A stretch of 64,000 nt of DNA from Mesorhizobium sp. (GCA_027492275.1 JAPUFC010000085.1:84247-148246); one strand, 5' to 3'; shown: positions 37,709 through 47,618, numbered from the stretch's first letter. Translations and numbers: made by a program. The notes: a model not told the origin generated them from the letters alone.

Positions 37709-39637
37709 TCAGCCGACGATTCGCAGGTTCGACAGCTCGTCGGCGATCTCCTTGAACTTCTCGGCGAGGTTGCCGCCGGTCGCGTTCCAGTAGAGCTTGG
37801 CGGGCTTCGTCGCGTCGGCCGGGTCCTTGCGGAAGCGCGAGTCCGAGGAGCAGCCCTTGAGCGCGTCCATCTGCGCCTTCTCCGTGCTGTTGCTGGCGCT
37901 GAGGTCGAGCGAGACGGTCAGCACCAGCAGTCCCGCCGCCTTGGCATTGGTGCACAGCGTGGTGAACTGGGCGTTGAGGGCCTTGGTGTAGTTGTCGTTG
38001 GAATAGTCGCTGCTCGACACGCTGGTGTCCTGGAAGATGCGCGGCTTGCTGTATCCCGGCGTGTTGCGCCCCGCATAGCCGTAGGCCGAATAGGTCGACT
38101 TGTTCGAGGCGAGGTCGTTGTAGCCGAGCGAGGAGGGCGTGTAGTAGGTGTTGGCGCCGTCGGTGAGCACGATGACGACCTTGTCGTTGCCTTTCTCCGA
38201 TTCCGCCCGGCCCTCGGTGAACGGCGAGCCGCTGGAAACCACGCGCCATCCCCACGCCATCCCCTCCGGCACGTTGGTCGCGCCGTTCGACTGCATGGCG
38301 TCGATGGCGGTCTTGATCTTGGTCACGCCGGCCGCGTTGCTGACGTCGGTCAGCGGGGTGATGGGCGTCGTCGTGCAGCTCGCGTTGGGACCGCCGCTGC
38401 CCGTGGCCGCAGCCGTGCCGCTGGGCGCGGGCGTGTAGTATTTCGGCGTGTAGGTCTGGCGGGTCCGGTCGTTGGAACTCGTCGTGTCGTCCGCCCACCA
38501 GTTGGCCTCGGCATAGCGGCGGCTGCCGTCGCGATTGTCCGTCTCGTCGGCCGCGAACATCGGCACGAAGAACGTCGCCGGCGTCGTGGAGGACGCCGGC
38601 GCGTCGTTGGTGTTGTACGGGCTCGGGCGCGCCTCAACGCAGCCGCCCCAGCTCGCATAGCTGCCGTAGACGGGCACGTCCGTGTAGACGGGCGTGCAGG
38701 TCGTTCTCCTGTTTCGGGTGGTGCAGGTCTCGCCGGTCTGCACGCTCCGCGTGCCGGTCTGGCGCTGAAGGTCCTGGTAGAGCTGGAAGCGGGTCATCTT
38801 CTGCCCGTTCTGGTCGCCCCATTTGGAGCCCTTCTTGTACCAGATGTCGCCGATCTTCTGCACCTTCCAGTCGGTGAAGTTGAACGCCGACCAGTCGAAG
38901 TTCTCGTGGTGCACCGGCGAGATGCCGTCCCGGTCCATCCAGCTCTCGCTCTCCTTGTCCGCCCCGATGTTGACGGAGGCGGCGAAGGGCACGACGGCGA
39001 ACTGCACCGGCTTGGGAAGCTGCTTCATCTGCGCCGATTGCGCCGCAAGCGTGTCGACAAGCTGCTTGGCCGCCTCCTTGAGCAGCACCATCCGCTTCTT
39101 GCCGGAACCGGTGCCGGTGTAGTCCATGGAGCCCGAATTATCGAGCACCAGCGCTACCTCCAGCGTGTTCTTCAGCCGGATTTCCGTGCTTGCGGAAATG
39201 TTGAGCCGGCCGGGGTCCGAAGCGCCGAGCAGGTAGGCCGCGGCAGGCAGGAAATAGGGATCGTACTTCAGCTCGGCCGACAGTTTGAGGGTGCCGCCGC
39301 CGGTGTTGTTGGCCGGCAGCACGACGTTCAGCGTCGTGTTAGCGGGGTCGATATGGTTGAGATTGGCTTCGAAGAAATCCTTGGCGTAGGCCTTGGCCTG
39401 CGTATCGGAAGCCCCCTCGACGATGCGCCGCGCGGTGGCGATGCCGGCCGCGTCGAGCGCGCCCAGCGCCTCGTGCCGCTGCTTCGACATCTCGGAAAAG
39501 TCGACCGACAGCGCCAGCACGCCCGAGATGGGCAGCATGGCGGCGGCGGTGAAGAGGGTGTAGTTCCCTCGCTTGTCCTGCCAGAAACGGCGCAGCATCG
39601 TCTCGATAATCCCGACGTCATATTTCTTTCGGCTCAT
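37709..39637 (-). CDS. TadG-like pilus assembly protein with VWA domain
   Basis: This is a 642-residue protein of the TadG/VWA type found in Rhizobiales. An N-terminal TadE/TadG motif (RRFWQDKRGNYTLFTAAAMLPISGVLALSVDF) includes a membrane helix. A von Willebrand A domain follows, with MIDAS residues in VALVLDNSGSMDYTG and later VVIVLTDGANTYYT. Between them is a long insert rich in Ser, Thr and Tyr with one CTTRNRRTTC pair that could form a disulfide. A surface or pilus-linked role is inferred. ATG 39637 is assumed, and ATG 39598 (MLRRFWQD) is a good alternative. No tad/cpa genes are adjacent. Confidence 0.85.
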   Translation of the reverse strand: MSRKKYDVGIIETMLRRFWQDKRGNYTLFTAAAMLPISGVLALSVDFSEMSKQRHEALGALDAAGIATARRIVEGASDTQAKAYAKDFFEANLNHIDPANTTLNVVLPANNTGGGTLKLSAELKYDPYFLPAAAYLLGASDPGRLNISASTEIRLKNTLEVALVLDNSGSMDYTGTGSGKKRMVLLKEAAKQLVDTLAAQSAQMKQLPKPVQFAVVPFAASVNIGADKESESWMDRDGISPVHHENFDWSAFNFTDWKVQKIGDIWYKKGSKWGDQNGQKMTRFQLYQDLQRQTGTRSVQTGETCTTRNRRTTCTPVYTDVPVYGSYASWGGCVEARPSPYNTNDAPASSTTPATFFVPMFAADETDNRDGSRRYAEANWWADDTTSSNDRTRQTYTPKYYTPAPSGTAAATGSGGPNASCTTTPITPLTDVSNAAGVTKIKTAIDAMQSNGATNVPEGMAWGWRVVSSGSPFTEGRAESEKGNDKVVIVLTDGANTYYTPSSLGYNDLASNKSTYSAYGYAGRNTPGYSKPRIFQDTSVSSSDYSNDNYTKALNAQFTTLCTNAKAAGLLVLTVSLDLSASNSTEKAQMDALKGCSSDSRFRKDPADATKPAKLYWNATGGNLAEKFKEIADELSNLRIVG

Positions 39638-39819
39638 ATACGCGGCAATCCGTGAATTCCGGGTTGGGAACTTTGCTGCAAATCTCATCATCGCCGCCAC
39701 GGCCTGTTAACCACGGCCGCGTTCCCGGACCGGGCGAAAGCTGGTGACAGCCTCGGGCGGTTCGGATAAGTCCGGGCCAGACGTCGCGGGCCGCAACGGC
39801 CCGACAATGAAGGATGCCG

Positions 39820-40680
39820 ATGGCCGAAGTGCCCAGAATCGTGAACGCGCTGGAGGAGGCCTCCGCCGGCTACTCGGCGATCCTGTGCGACGTCTGGGGC
39901 GTGCTGCACAACGGCGTCAGCCATTTCGCGGCCGCCGCCACGGCCCTGGCGCGGGCGCGCGACGCGGGCATCCCGGTCGTCCTCGTCACCAATTCGCCGC
40001 GCCTCAACGGCGAGGTCGCCGCGCAGATGGACACGCTCGGCGTGCCGAGGACGAGCTGGGACCGCATCGTCACCTCCGGCGACGTGACGCGCGCGCTCAT
40101 CGCGTCCGGCCCGCGCCGCGTCTTCCACATCGGACCCGATCGCGACCTGACGCTCTATGACGGGCTCGACGTGGAGGTGGTCGAGGAGTTCGAGGCCTCC
40201 GCCGCCGTCAGCACGGGCCTGTTCGACGACGAGACGGAAACGCCGCAGGACTACGAGCAGATGCTGCGCCGGCTGCGCGCGAGGGACCTTCCCTTCATCT
40301 GCGCCAACCCCGACATCGCCGTCGAGCGCGGCGACAGGATGATCTGGTGCGCGGGCGCGCTGGCGCGCGACTACGCCCGGCTTGGCGGGCGCACGCTGGT
40401 GGCCGGAAAGCCGCACGCGCCGATCTACGCGGCATCGCTCGACGCTGCCTCGGAGCTGGCCGGCCGGCCGCTGGAGCGCGGCGAGGTGCTAGCCATCGGC
40501 GACGGCATGCTGACCGACGTGAAGGGCGCCAGCGACAACGGGCTGGACGTGCTTTACATCAGCGGCGGCCTCCATGCGCGCGAATACGGCAGCGTGGACG
40601 CGCCCGACGCCGAGCGGCTTTCCGCCTTCCTCGACCGGCACGGCTTCCGCCCCGTGGCCGTGATGCCACGGCTGCGTTAG
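39820..40680 (+). CDS. HAD-superfamily hydrolase, TIGR01459 family
   Basis: This 286-residue HAD hydrolase belongs to the class IIA, NagD-like group. The first motif is ILCDVWGVLHNG (nucleophile Asp), the second is VVLVTNSPR, and the conserved KPHAPIY and GDGMLTDVKGASDNGLDVLYISGG follow with the metal-binding Asp. The substrate is unknown. ATG 39820 is preferred because an AAGG site lies 6 bases before it, with ATG 39814 too close to that site. It is followed 13 bp later by ribF, with which it is probably co-transcribed. Confidence 0.92.
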   Translation: MAEVPRIVNALEEASAGYSAILCDVWGVLHNGVSHFAAAATALARARDAGIPVVLVTNSPRLNGEVAAQMDTLGVPRTSWDRIVTSGDVTRALIASGPRRVFHIGPDRDLTLYDGLDVEVVEEFEASAAVSTGLFDDETETPQDYEQMLRRLRARDLPFICANPDIAVERGDRMIWCAGALARDYARLGGRTLVAGKPHAPIYAASLDAASELAGRPLERGEVLAIGDGMLTDVKGASDNGLDVLYISGGLHAREYGSVDAPDAERLSAFLDRHGFRPVAVMPRLR

Positions 40681-40693
40681 GCTGCGGAACGCC

Positions 40694-41674
40694 ATGGCCG
40701 CCATCCTGCGCCTCCGGGACGACGATCCGCTGCCCGCATCGCTGCGCGGCGGAGTGGTCGCGATCGGCAATTTCGACGGCGTGCATCGCGGCCACCAGGC
40801 GGTGCTGGCCGAGGCGCGCCGGATCGCCGGCGGCACCGGCGCGCCGGCGCTGGCGATGACCTTCGATCCGCATCCGCGCAAGGTGTTCCGCCCGGACGTG
40901 CCCCTGTTCGTGCTGACGCCGCCGGCCGACAAGGCGCGGCTTCTGGCCAGCCTGGGTTTCACGGCCATGGTCGAGAAAAGCTTCGACAGGGATTTCGCCG
41001 CCCTGTCGGCGGAGGAGTTCGTGACCGAGATTCTCGTCCGGCGGCTCGGCATCCGCCATGCCGTCACCGGCTTCGATTTCCATTTCGGCAGGATGCGCGG
41101 CGGCGGCCCGGCCTTCCTCATGGCGGCCGGCGAGCGGCTGGGGTTCCAGGTGACGCTGGTCGACGCCTTCCGCGACGAGAACGGCGAGGTGATCTCCTGC
41201 AGCCGCATCCGGGTGTTGCTGGAGGACGGCGAGGTGGTGGCCGCCGCCGGCCTGCTCGGCTACCGCTACACGGTCGGCGGCGTTGTGCAGGGGGGCAGGA
41301 AGCTCGGCCGCACGATCGGCTTTCCCACCGCCAACATCCGCCTGCCCGACGATGTCGCGCTTCACCACGGCATCTACGCGGTGCGCTTCCGCCGTCCGGA
41401 TGGCACGCTGCATGACGGCGTCGCCAGCTTCGGCCTGCGCCCCACGGTCGAGGCGGCGGGCGTACCGCTTCTGGAGACCTATCTATTCGATTTCTCCGGC
41501 GACCTCTACGGCGAGGCCTGCCAGGTGTCGTTCTTCGGCTTCCTGCGCGGCGAGGAGAAGTTCGCCTCGCTCGACGCGCTGACGGCGCAGATCGGCCGCG
41601 ACGCCGAGGAGGCGCGGGCGCTCATGTCCGGCGTCGCGCCGCTGTCGCGGCTCGACGGGGAGGTCTGCTTCTGA
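40694..41674 (+). CDS. ribF: Bifunctional riboflavin kinase/FAD synthetase
   Basis: RibF makes FMN and then FAD from riboflavin. The 326-residue protein shows the nucleotidyltransferase start VVAIGNFDGVHRGHQAVLAEA, with TFDPHPRKVF and the ISCSRIRVLLEDGEV signature of the adenylyltransferase. The C-terminal kinase domain has GGRKLGRTIGFPTANIRLPDD and SFGLRPTVEAAGVPLLETYLFDF. It is cytoplasmic and essential in most bacteria. The upstream HAD hydrolase gene, 13 bp away, is a familiar neighbour in rhizobia. Confidence 0.97.
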   Translation: MAAILRLRDDDPLPASLRGGVVAIGNFDGVHRGHQAVLAEARRIAGGTGAPALAMTFDPHPRKVFRPDVPLFVLTPPADKARLLASLGFTAMVEKSFDRDFAALSAEEFVTEILVRRLGIRHAVTGFDFHFGRMRGGGPAFLMAAGERLGFQVTLVDAFRDENGEVISCSRIRVLLEDGEVVAAAGLLGYRYTVGGVVQGGRKLGRTIGFPTANIRLPDDVALHHGIYAVRFRRPDGTLHDGVASFGLRPTVEAAGVPLLETYLFDFSGDLYGEACQVSFFGFLRGEEKFASLDALTAQIGRDAEEARALMSGVAPLSRLDGEVCF

Positions 41675-41678
41675 GCCG

Positions 41679-42242
41679 CTACTTGCGCAGCGCCAGGCCG
41701 AAGGCGATGAAGGTCCAGCCCTGGAAGATCAGGTCGATGGCCAGGAAGATGCCGAGCACCCACAGGCTGTTGACCGGCCAGCCGAGCGCGATGATCAGGC
41801 CAGCCACGGCCGTGACGATGCCCGCCGCCACGATCCAGCCCGAGCCCTTCATGGTCCAGTGCCGGTACCCCATCCACACGCGCAGCAGGCCCGATGCGAT
41901 CAGGCTGACGGCGAGCAGGAAGGTCAGCACCGCCGAGGCGAGCAGCGGGTTCCAGAAGGCGACGAAGCCGGCCAGCGTGTACAGCACGCCCGCGCCGAGC
42001 CACCAGAAGAAGCCGCCCCAGTCCTTCACCCCGAAGGCGTGCACGATCTGGAACGCGCCGGCGACCAGCATCAGCGTGCCGACGAAGAACACCGAAGCCA
42101 CCGTCGCCAGCAGCAGATTGCCCATCGCGATGATTCCGGCGGCCAGCATGAGCGCGCCGAGCGCCACGAACCAGCCCCATTTGGAGCGGGCCGCGCCGAT
42201 CGCGTCCTTGATCTTGTCGGGAACGTCGCCTGAAAAGGTCAT
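41679..42242 (-). CDS. HdeD-like membrane protein (DUF308)
   Basis: This 187-residue integral membrane protein has six hydrophobic helices in the three repeated pairs of the HdeD/DUF308 family. Examples are WFVALGALMLAAGIIAMGNLL, ATVASVFFVGTLMLVAGAFQIVHAF, FWWLGAGVLYTLAGFVAFWNPLLA and IVTAVAGLIIALGWPV. HdeD helps acid resistance in E. coli at high cell density, but its role here is not proven. It converges with ribF with a 4 bp gap. It is divergent from the MipA-like gene with 159 bp between the starts. Confidence 0.9.
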   Translation of the reverse strand: MTFSGDVPDKIKDAIGAARSKWGWFVALGALMLAAGIIAMGNLLLATVASVFFVGTLMLVAGAFQIVHAFGVKDWGGFFWWLGAGVLYTLAGFVAFWNPLLASAVLTFLLAVSLIASGLLRVWMGYRHWTMKGSGWIVAAGIVTAVAGLIIALGWPVNSLWVLGIFLAIDLIFQGWTFIAFGLALRK

Positions 42243-42401
42243 GGTCGTTTTCCTGCCTGAACCGAGACCGGGAAAGCATAGACCAAGCCGCGACCGCCGT
42301 ACAGAATGGCGCGGGACGGCGCGCGCTGCCGCCGCGGCGGATTTAAATCAAATTTTACCGGAGATGAGCGAAGGCTTTTCCTCTGGTATGGCGAGGGTGT
42401 G

Positions 42402-43214
42402 ATGCGTAGGTCCAACCGTTTTCTGATTCTCGGCCTCGCGGCGCTGATGCCCGCGACGGGCGCGGCGGCCGGCGACGATCCCATGGGCTGGCTCAAGGGC
42501 GACTGGTATCTGACGGTCGGCGCGACGGGCATGGTGATGCCGAAGTTCGACGGCTCGAAGGACTACATGTTCCGGGCCAGTCCGATCGTCTCGCTCGGCA
42601 AGGCCGGCGAGGGGCCGCGCTTCACCTCGCGCAACGACAACATCTCGCTGTCGCTGATCGACGACGGCAACATCCGGGCCGGCGCAACCGGCAAGTTCAT
42701 CTTCGGCCGCGACGACGGCGATGCGAGCGAGCTGGAAGGCTGGGGCGACATTCCCTTCGGCGGCGAGGCCGGCGTGTTCATGGAATTCTACCCGACGGAC
42801 TGGATGCGGGTGCGCGCCGAGGCGCGGCACGGCATCAAGTCGCACAACGGGCTTGTCGGCGACCTGTCGATCGACGCGTTCCGCGACGTGACCGAGACGG
42901 TGCGCATTTCCGGCGGACCGCGCCTGTCGCTGGCCTCTTCGAAGTATTTCGATGCCTATTACGGCGTGGACGCCGCAGCCTCCGCCGTGTCCGGCCTCAG
43001 CGAATACAAGCCGGGCGGCGGCCTGAAGTCGCTCGGCGTCGGCGGCGCCGTGACGTGGAAGACCACCGACCAGCTCACCACCAGCCTGTTCGGCGAATAT
43101 GCCCGGCTGATGGGACCGGCGGCCGATTCCAGCCTGGTGAAGGAAGCCGGCTCGCGCGACCAGTTCACGGCCGGCGTGTCCGCCGCCTACAAGTTCGATT
43201 TCACCATCGACTAA
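42402..43214 (+). CDS. MipA/OmpV family outer-membrane protein
   Basis: This 270-residue outer-membrane beta-barrel has a signal peptide (RFLILGLAALMPATGAAA). It opens with YLTVGATGMVMPKFDGSKDYMFRASPIVSLG, the MipA/OmpV signature of Pro, Gly-Ser and Tyr, and ends with alternating aromatic strands finishing in KFDFTID. MipA-like proteins bind the murein enzyme MltA in E. coli, and others are porins, so the role is open. ATG 42402 has a GCGAGGG site. Its TAA stop overlaps the stop of the convergent RES toxin gene (43211-43214). Confidence 0.88.
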   Translation: MRRSNRFLILGLAALMPATGAAAGDDPMGWLKGDWYLTVGATGMVMPKFDGSKDYMFRASPIVSLGKAGEGPRFTSRNDNISLSLIDDGNIRAGATGKFIFGRDDGDASELEGWGDIPFGGEAGVFMEFYPTDWMRVRAEARHGIKSHNGLVGDLSIDAFRDVTETVRISGGPRLSLASSKYFDAYYGVDAAASAVSGLSEYKPGGGLKSLGVGGAVTWKTTDQLTTSLFGEYARLMGPAADSSLVKEAGSRDQFTAGVSAAYKFDFTID

Positions 43215-43645
43215 CCCAGCAGACGCTCGTCGATCGCATGGCGGGCGGCGTGGAGGACCGTGATGCCGTCGCGGCCGAGCAAGGCAGGGGCGAGCAGGTA
43301 GTTCGTCGCCTGCGGGACGATCGCGCAGGGCACCGCCATGACCGCCTCGCGCCCGGCCGCCACGAAGTCGCTGCCGATGCGCCGCGTCGCCTCGATATCC
43401 GTCCTCCAGTCGTCCGGCAAAGCGGGCGCGGCGATAGCGGTGCCGTCGGGCACGTCGATGTCCAGAAGCTGGTAGCTGGCGGGCAGATCCTGCGGGTCCA
43501 CATGCACGATCATCTCCAGCAGCGCCGTGGCCGGATGGTCGGCGCAGTAGACGACGGGCGTGCCGCGAAAGTTCCAGCGGCCGGCGCTCAGCAGCCCGCC
43601 GCGCCCGGACAGGTCGGCGAAATTGGAGATGCGCCAGATTTTCAC
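43211..43645 (-). CDS. RES-domain toxin
   Basis: This 144-residue protein has the RES fold, a NAD-degrading or ADP-ribosylating type II toxin. Visible blocks are KIWRISNFADLSGRGGLLSAGRWN (catalytic Arg in GRW), VVYCADHPATALLEMIVH (Glu) and the end VPCAIVPQATNYLLAPAL. The likely start is the GTG at 43645, with a GAGAGGA site 7 bases before it inside the edge of the palindromic repeat. The Xre-type antitoxin gene lies upstream on the same strand, with 228 bp between instead of the usual few bases. The frame is open but not homologous upstream of the GTG. Confidence 0.88.
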   Translation of the reverse strand: MKIWRISNFADLSGRGGLLSAGRWNFRGTPVVYCADHPATALLEMIVHVDPQDLPASYQLLDIDVPDGTAIAAPALPDDWRTDIEATRRIGSDFVAAGREAVMAVPCAIVPQATNYLLAPALLGRDGITVLHAARHAIDERLLG

Positions 43646-43658
43646 GCCGGCGTCCTCT

Positions 43659-43821
43659 CCGGCCCTCCGGGCCACCTTCCCCGCGAACGGGGGAGGATCG
43701 AGGTCGCGTCCGGCCGCATCGCAAATCCTTTCCCGCGAGGCGGGGACGGTGACCCGAAGCGCCGCCACGCCTCTCCTCCCCTGCGAAGCGGGGGAGGTGG
43801 CCCGAAGGGCCGGAGGGGGCG
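43659..43821. repeat. Composite palindromic repeat (copy 2), between antitoxin and toxin
   Basis: The left unit (43659-43697) has the same orientation as the left unit at 3518. The right unit (43774-43821) is inverted and matches 3518-3565 at 47 of 48 bases. A middle part of about 76 bp holds a third palindrome (TTTCCCGCGAGGCGGGGA-like). The two outer units make an inverted-repeat element that separates the antitoxin stop (43874) from the toxin start (43645). Confidence 0.82.
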
Positions 43822-43873
43822 CTTGTGCGCGCGGCCCGATATCATCCGAGCCAGAAGTGCTTCAGGTGCCACG

Positions 43874-44305
43874 CTAGGCGAACACGCCGTGGTCGATGCG
43901 GTTCAGCTCCTCCTCCACCAGCATCGCGCCGGTCTCGGATTGCAGCAGGTTGATCGGCGCGTCCTCAAGCACGCGGCTCGTCTTGCGCAGCCAGCGCTGC
44001 GCCTTGTCGTGGTCGCCGAACACGCGCTCCGCCGCCAGCGCCACGCGCTCGAGCCGCAGCGCGCGGTCCGATTCGGGGCCGGTCAGCGCCCCGCTGCCGC
44101 TCTTGCGGCGCGCTATGCTGCGACGCGGGCCGACGATGCGGTAGATCTCGTCATTGCTGAAACCGCGGTCGCGCAGCTCCTCCAGCTTGCCGACGCCGAC
44201 GAAGAACTGGCCGGTCGCGCTGTCGCGCACCACCGGCGCGGGTTTTGCCTGCAAGGCCTTTGCCGCCGGACGGGCGCGCCGTTTCGGGGCGGTGACGGTC
44301 GACAT
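43874..44305 (-). CDS. Xre/MbcA/ParS-type antitoxin (DUF2384)
   Basis: This 143-residue antitoxin partner of the RES toxin has a basic N-terminal tail (APKRRARPAAKALQAKP), a central Xre-like region (SNDEIYRIVGPRRSIARRKSG) and the C-terminal toxin-binding domain RWLRKTSRVLEDAPINLLQSETGAMLVEEELNRIDHGVFA. A GGAG site lies 6 bases before ATG 44305; an upstream in-frame ATG at 44323 has a poorly spaced site. Such proteins usually repress their own promoter and block the RES active site with the C-terminus. The 295 bp upstream, to ileS, have no clear gene. Confidence 0.87.
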   Translation of the reverse strand: MSTVTAPKRRARPAAKALQAKPAPVVRDSATGQFFVGVGKLEELRDRGFSNDEIYRIVGPRRSIARRKSGSGALTGPESDRALRLERVALAAERVFGDHDKAQRWLRKTSRVLEDAPINLLQSETGAMLVEEELNRIDHGVFA

Positions 44306-44600
44306 GACGGGCTCCTGTGCCATTCGCCCTTCAATATAGGCGCGGCTGGCACGTCGTGCAAACGGCAACTCCTTTACCGCTTTCGCGATCAGCGCTTTAT
44401 TCCGGCGGCGGCCTTGGCTAAAAGCGCGGGCATGACACGCTTTCCGTGGCTTCGGGCCATGTCGATACGAATTACGATCCCGGCTTTCCGGGCGGCCTGA
44501 CGGCTGCCGGAGAACCGGGTTTCCTGCGCCGCGCGCCTTTCCGTTCCGCCTTTTATCTCCCTTCGCCCGCGCCGCCTGCGGGCCAACCGACGAAGACGAC

Positions 44601-47600
44601 ATGACCACCGACAAGATCGACTATTCCAAGACGCTCAACCTGCCGCAGACCGACTTTCCGATGCGGGCCGGCCTGCCCGAGAAGGAGCCGCTGATCGTCG
44701 CGAAATGGCAGGAGATGGACCTCTACCGCCGTCTGCGCGAGGACGCGGCGGGGCGGGAAAAGTTCGTGCTGCACGACGGCCCGCCCTATGCCAACGGCAA
44801 CATCCACATCGGCCATGCGCTGAACAAGATACTCAAGGACATCATCACCCGCTCTTTCCAGATGCGCGGCTACGATTCCAACTACGTGCCGGGATGGGAC
44901 TGCCACGGCCTGCCGATCGAGTGGAAGATCGAGGAAAAGTACCGTGCCGCCGGCAAGAACAAGGACGAGGTGCCGGTCAACGAGTTCCGCCGGGAATGCC
45001 GCGACTTCGCCGCCGGCTGGATCGACGTGCAGGGGGCGGAATTCCAGCGGCTCGGCGTCGTTGGCGACTTCAAGAACCCCTACACGACCATGGCCTTCCA
45101 CGCCGAGGCGCGCATCGCCGGCGAACTGCTGAAATTCGCCATGTCCGGCCAGCTCTATCGCGGCTCCAAGCCGGTGATGTGGAGCGTTGTCGAGCGCACC
45201 GCGCTGGCCGAGGCAGAGGTGGAGTATGCCGACTACGAGAGCGATACGATCTGGGTGAAGTTCATCGTTCTCGCGAGCCTTGATCCCAGATCGCCGCCGC
45301 GTGATGCGGATGCGCTTCGCGACCTGATCCTGGACCAGAACGCCGATGGCCGGTCGGGGCCTTTGGGCGACCTGCACAGCGCCTCGGTGGTGATCTGGAC
45401 CACGACGCCCTGGACGATCCCGGGCAACCGCGCGGTCGCCTTCTCGCGGCGCGTCAGCTACGGCCTCTACGAGGTCACCGCGCCGGACGATGCAGAAAAC
45501 CCGCGATGGGCGATGCAGGGCGAGCGGTTGATCCTCGCGGACAATCTGGCCTCCGATGCCTTCGCCAAGGCGCGTGTGCCGGAAGGCGGCTACCGCCGGT
45601 TGCGCGACGTCACCCCGGACGAGCTTGGGTCTCTCACGCTCGGGCATCCGTTGCGCCACATGGGCGGCGGCTATACCTTTCCCGTCCCCATGCTCGCCGG
45701 CGATCACGTCACCGACGATGCCGGCACGGGCTTCGTCCACACCGCGCCGGGCCACGGACGCGAGGATTTTGACCTGTGGATGGACACGGCGAAGGAACTG
45801 CGCGAACGCGGCATCGACACCGCGACCCCCTTCACCGTCGGCGACGACGGCTTCCTCACCAGGGACGCGCCGGGCTTCGGCCCCGACCGCCCGGGCGGAG
45901 CGGCGCGCGTCATCGACGACAACGGCAGGAAGGGCGACGCCAACAAGGCCGTCATCGACGCGCTGATCGAGCGCAACGCGCTGTTCGCGCGCGGCCGGCT
46001 GAAGCACCAGTACCCGCATAGCTGGCGCTCAAAGAAGCCCGTCATCTTCCGCAACACGCCTCAATGGTTCGTCTACATGGACAAGCAACTGGGCGACGGG
46101 ACGACCTTGCGCAGCCGCGCGCTGAAGGCCATCGACGACACGCGCTTCGTGCCCGCCGCCGGCCAGACGCGCCTGCGCGCCATGATCGAGGATCGACCCG
46201 ACTGGGTGCTGTCGCGCCAGCGCGCCTGGGGCGTGCCGATCGCTGTCTTCGCCGACGAGGACGGCGCGGTGCTGAAGGACGAGGCGGTCAACGCCCGCAT
46301 CCTGGAGGCCTTCGAGGCCGAGGGCGCCGACGCCTGGTTCGCCGAGGGCGCGCGCGAGCGCTTCCTCGGCGGCCGCGCCAACGAATCCTGGAAGCAGGTC
46401 AGGGACATCCTCGACGTGTGGTTCGATTCCGGCTCCACCCACGTCTTCACGCTGGAAGACCGCCCGGACCTGAAATGGCCGGCGGACGCCTATCTGGAAG
46501 GCTCCGACCAGCATCGCGGCTGGTTCCATTCCTCGCTGCTGGAAAGCTGCGGCACGCGTGGCCGCGCCCCCTACGACACCGTCGTCACGCATGGTTTCAC
46601 CATGGACGAGGAGGGGCGGAAAATGTCGAAGTCCCTCGGCAATACAGTGGTGCCGCAGGACGTCATCAAGCAGTCGGGCGCGGATATATTGCGCCTGTGG
46701 GTCGCCACCACCGACTACTGGGAAGACCAGCGGCTCGGCAAGAACATCCTGCAGACCAACATCGACGCCTATCGCAAGCTGCGCAACACGATCCGCTGGA
46801 TGCTCGGAACGCTGGCGCATGACGACGGCGCGGACGTGCCGCTGGCCGAAATGCCGGAGCTGGAGCGGCTGATGCTGCACAGGCTGGCCGAGCTCGATCA
46901 GCTCGTGCGCGGCGGCTACGACGCCTTCGATTTCAAGCGCGTCGCCAAGGCGCTGCTGGATTTCATGGTGGTCGAGCTGTCCGCCTTCTATTTCGACATC
47001 CGCAAGGACGCGCTGTACTGCGAGGGCCCGTCGAACGTGAAGCGCAGGGCGTCGATCCAGGTGGTGCGCCATCTGTTCGGCTGCCTGACGACATGGCTGG
47101 CGCCGATCCTGCCCTTCACCACCGAGGAAGCCTGGGCGGAACGCTACGGCGACCGTCCCTCGGTTCATCTGGAGCAGTTCCCCACGGTGCCTGGCGCGTG
47201 GCGCGACGAGGCGCTGGCGGCCAAGTGGCGCACGGTGAAGGATGTGCGCCGTGTCGTCACCGGCGCGCTGGAGCTGGCGCGGGCGAAGAAGACCATCGGT
47301 TCCTCGCTCGAGGCCGTTCCCGTGGTCTGGCTGGCGGACGACGCGCTGGCCGGCGCGCTGGACGGCATCGACCTGGCCGAGATCAGCATCACCAGCGACA
47401 TCGTGGTCGAGCGCGGGACGCCGCCGGCGGGCGCCTTCACCCTGCCCGACGTGCCGGGCGCGGCGGTTCTGGTCGAGAAGGCGGAGGAACGCGGCCTGAC
47501 CAAATGCGCGCGCTCCTGGCGCTACACCGCCGATGTCGGCAGCGACCCGGACTTTCCGGACGTGTCGGCGCGCGATGCCGGGGTGCTGCGCGAGCTGCGC

Positions 47601-47618
47601 GCGATCGGACGTGTCTGA
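44601..47618 (+). CDS. ileS: Isoleucyl-tRNA synthetase
   Basis: This class I synthetase of 1005 residues charges tRNA-Ile. The HIGH motif lies in [13 protein letters not shown] near residue 70 and KMSKS is at 674-678. The editing domain has [14 protein letters not shown] and the catalytic [14 protein letters not shown]. The end contains [15 protein letters not shown], a partial zinc-type motif of the alphaproteobacterial form. Just before WTTTPW the sequence carries an extra segment of about 30 residues (near 224-250, from [10 protein letters not shown] to GPLGD) compared with the form I expect. No T-box leader is visible in the 295 bp upstream. Confidence 0.96.
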   Translation: MTTDKIDYSKTLNLPQTDFPMRAGLPEKEPLIVAKWQEMDLYRRLREDAAGREKFVLHDGPPYANGNIHIGHALNKILKDIITRSFQMRGYDSNYVPGWDCHGLPIEWKIEEKYRAAGKNKDEVPVNEFRRECRDFAAGWIDVQGAEFQRLGVVGDFKNPYTTMAFHAEARIAGELLKFAMSGQLYRGSKPVMWSVVERTALAEAEVEYADYESDTIWVKFIVLASLDPRSPPRDADALRDLILDQNADGRSGPLGDLHSASVVIWTTTPWTIPGNRAVAFSRRVSYGLYEVTAPDDAENPRWAMQGERLILADNLASDAFAKARVPEGGYRRLRDVTPDELGSLTLGHPLRHMGGGYTFPVPMLAGDHVTDDAGTGFVHTAPGHGREDFDLWMDTAKELRERGIDTATPFTVGDDGFLTRDAPGFGPDRPGGAARVIDDNGRKGDANKAVIDALIERNALFARGRLKHQYPHSWRSKKPVIFRNTPQWFVYMDKQLGDGTTLRSRALKAIDDTRFVPAAGQTRLRAMIEDRPDWVLSRQRAWGVPIAVFADEDGAVLKDEAVNARILEAFEAEGADAWFAEGARERFLGGRANESWKQVRDILDVWFDSGSTHVFTLEDRPDLKWPADAYLEGSDQHRGWFHSSLLESCGTRGRAPYDTVVTHGFTMDEEGRKMSKSLGNTVVPQDVIKQSGADILRLWVATTDYWEDQRLGKNILQTNIDAYRKLRNTIRWMLGTLAHDDGADVPLAEMPELERLMLHRLAELDQLVRGGYDAFDFKRVAKALLDFMVVELSAFYFDIRKDALYCEGPSNVKRRASIQVVRHLFGCLTTWLAPILPFTTEEAWAERYGDRPSVHLEQFPTVPGAWRDEALAAKWRTVKDVRRVVTGALELARAKKTIGSSLEAVPVVWLADDALAGALDGIDLAEISITSDIVVERGTPPAGAFTLPDVPGAAVLVEKAEERGLTKCARSWRYTADVGSDPDFPDVSARDAGVLRELRAIGRV

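Noticed and set aside
43646..43768. Upstream in-frame extension of the RES toxin through the palindromic repeat
   Set aside because: The extension is the repeat itself, with no homology to RES proteins, and a well-placed ribosome-binding site supports the GTG at 43645.
44306..44600. Possible T-box or attenuator before ileS
   Set aside because: No T-box core sequence, no terminator with a T-run and no isoleucine-rich leader peptide are visible.
45258..45380. Intein in IleS
   Set aside because: The extra segment is only about 30 residues and has no intein splicing motifs.
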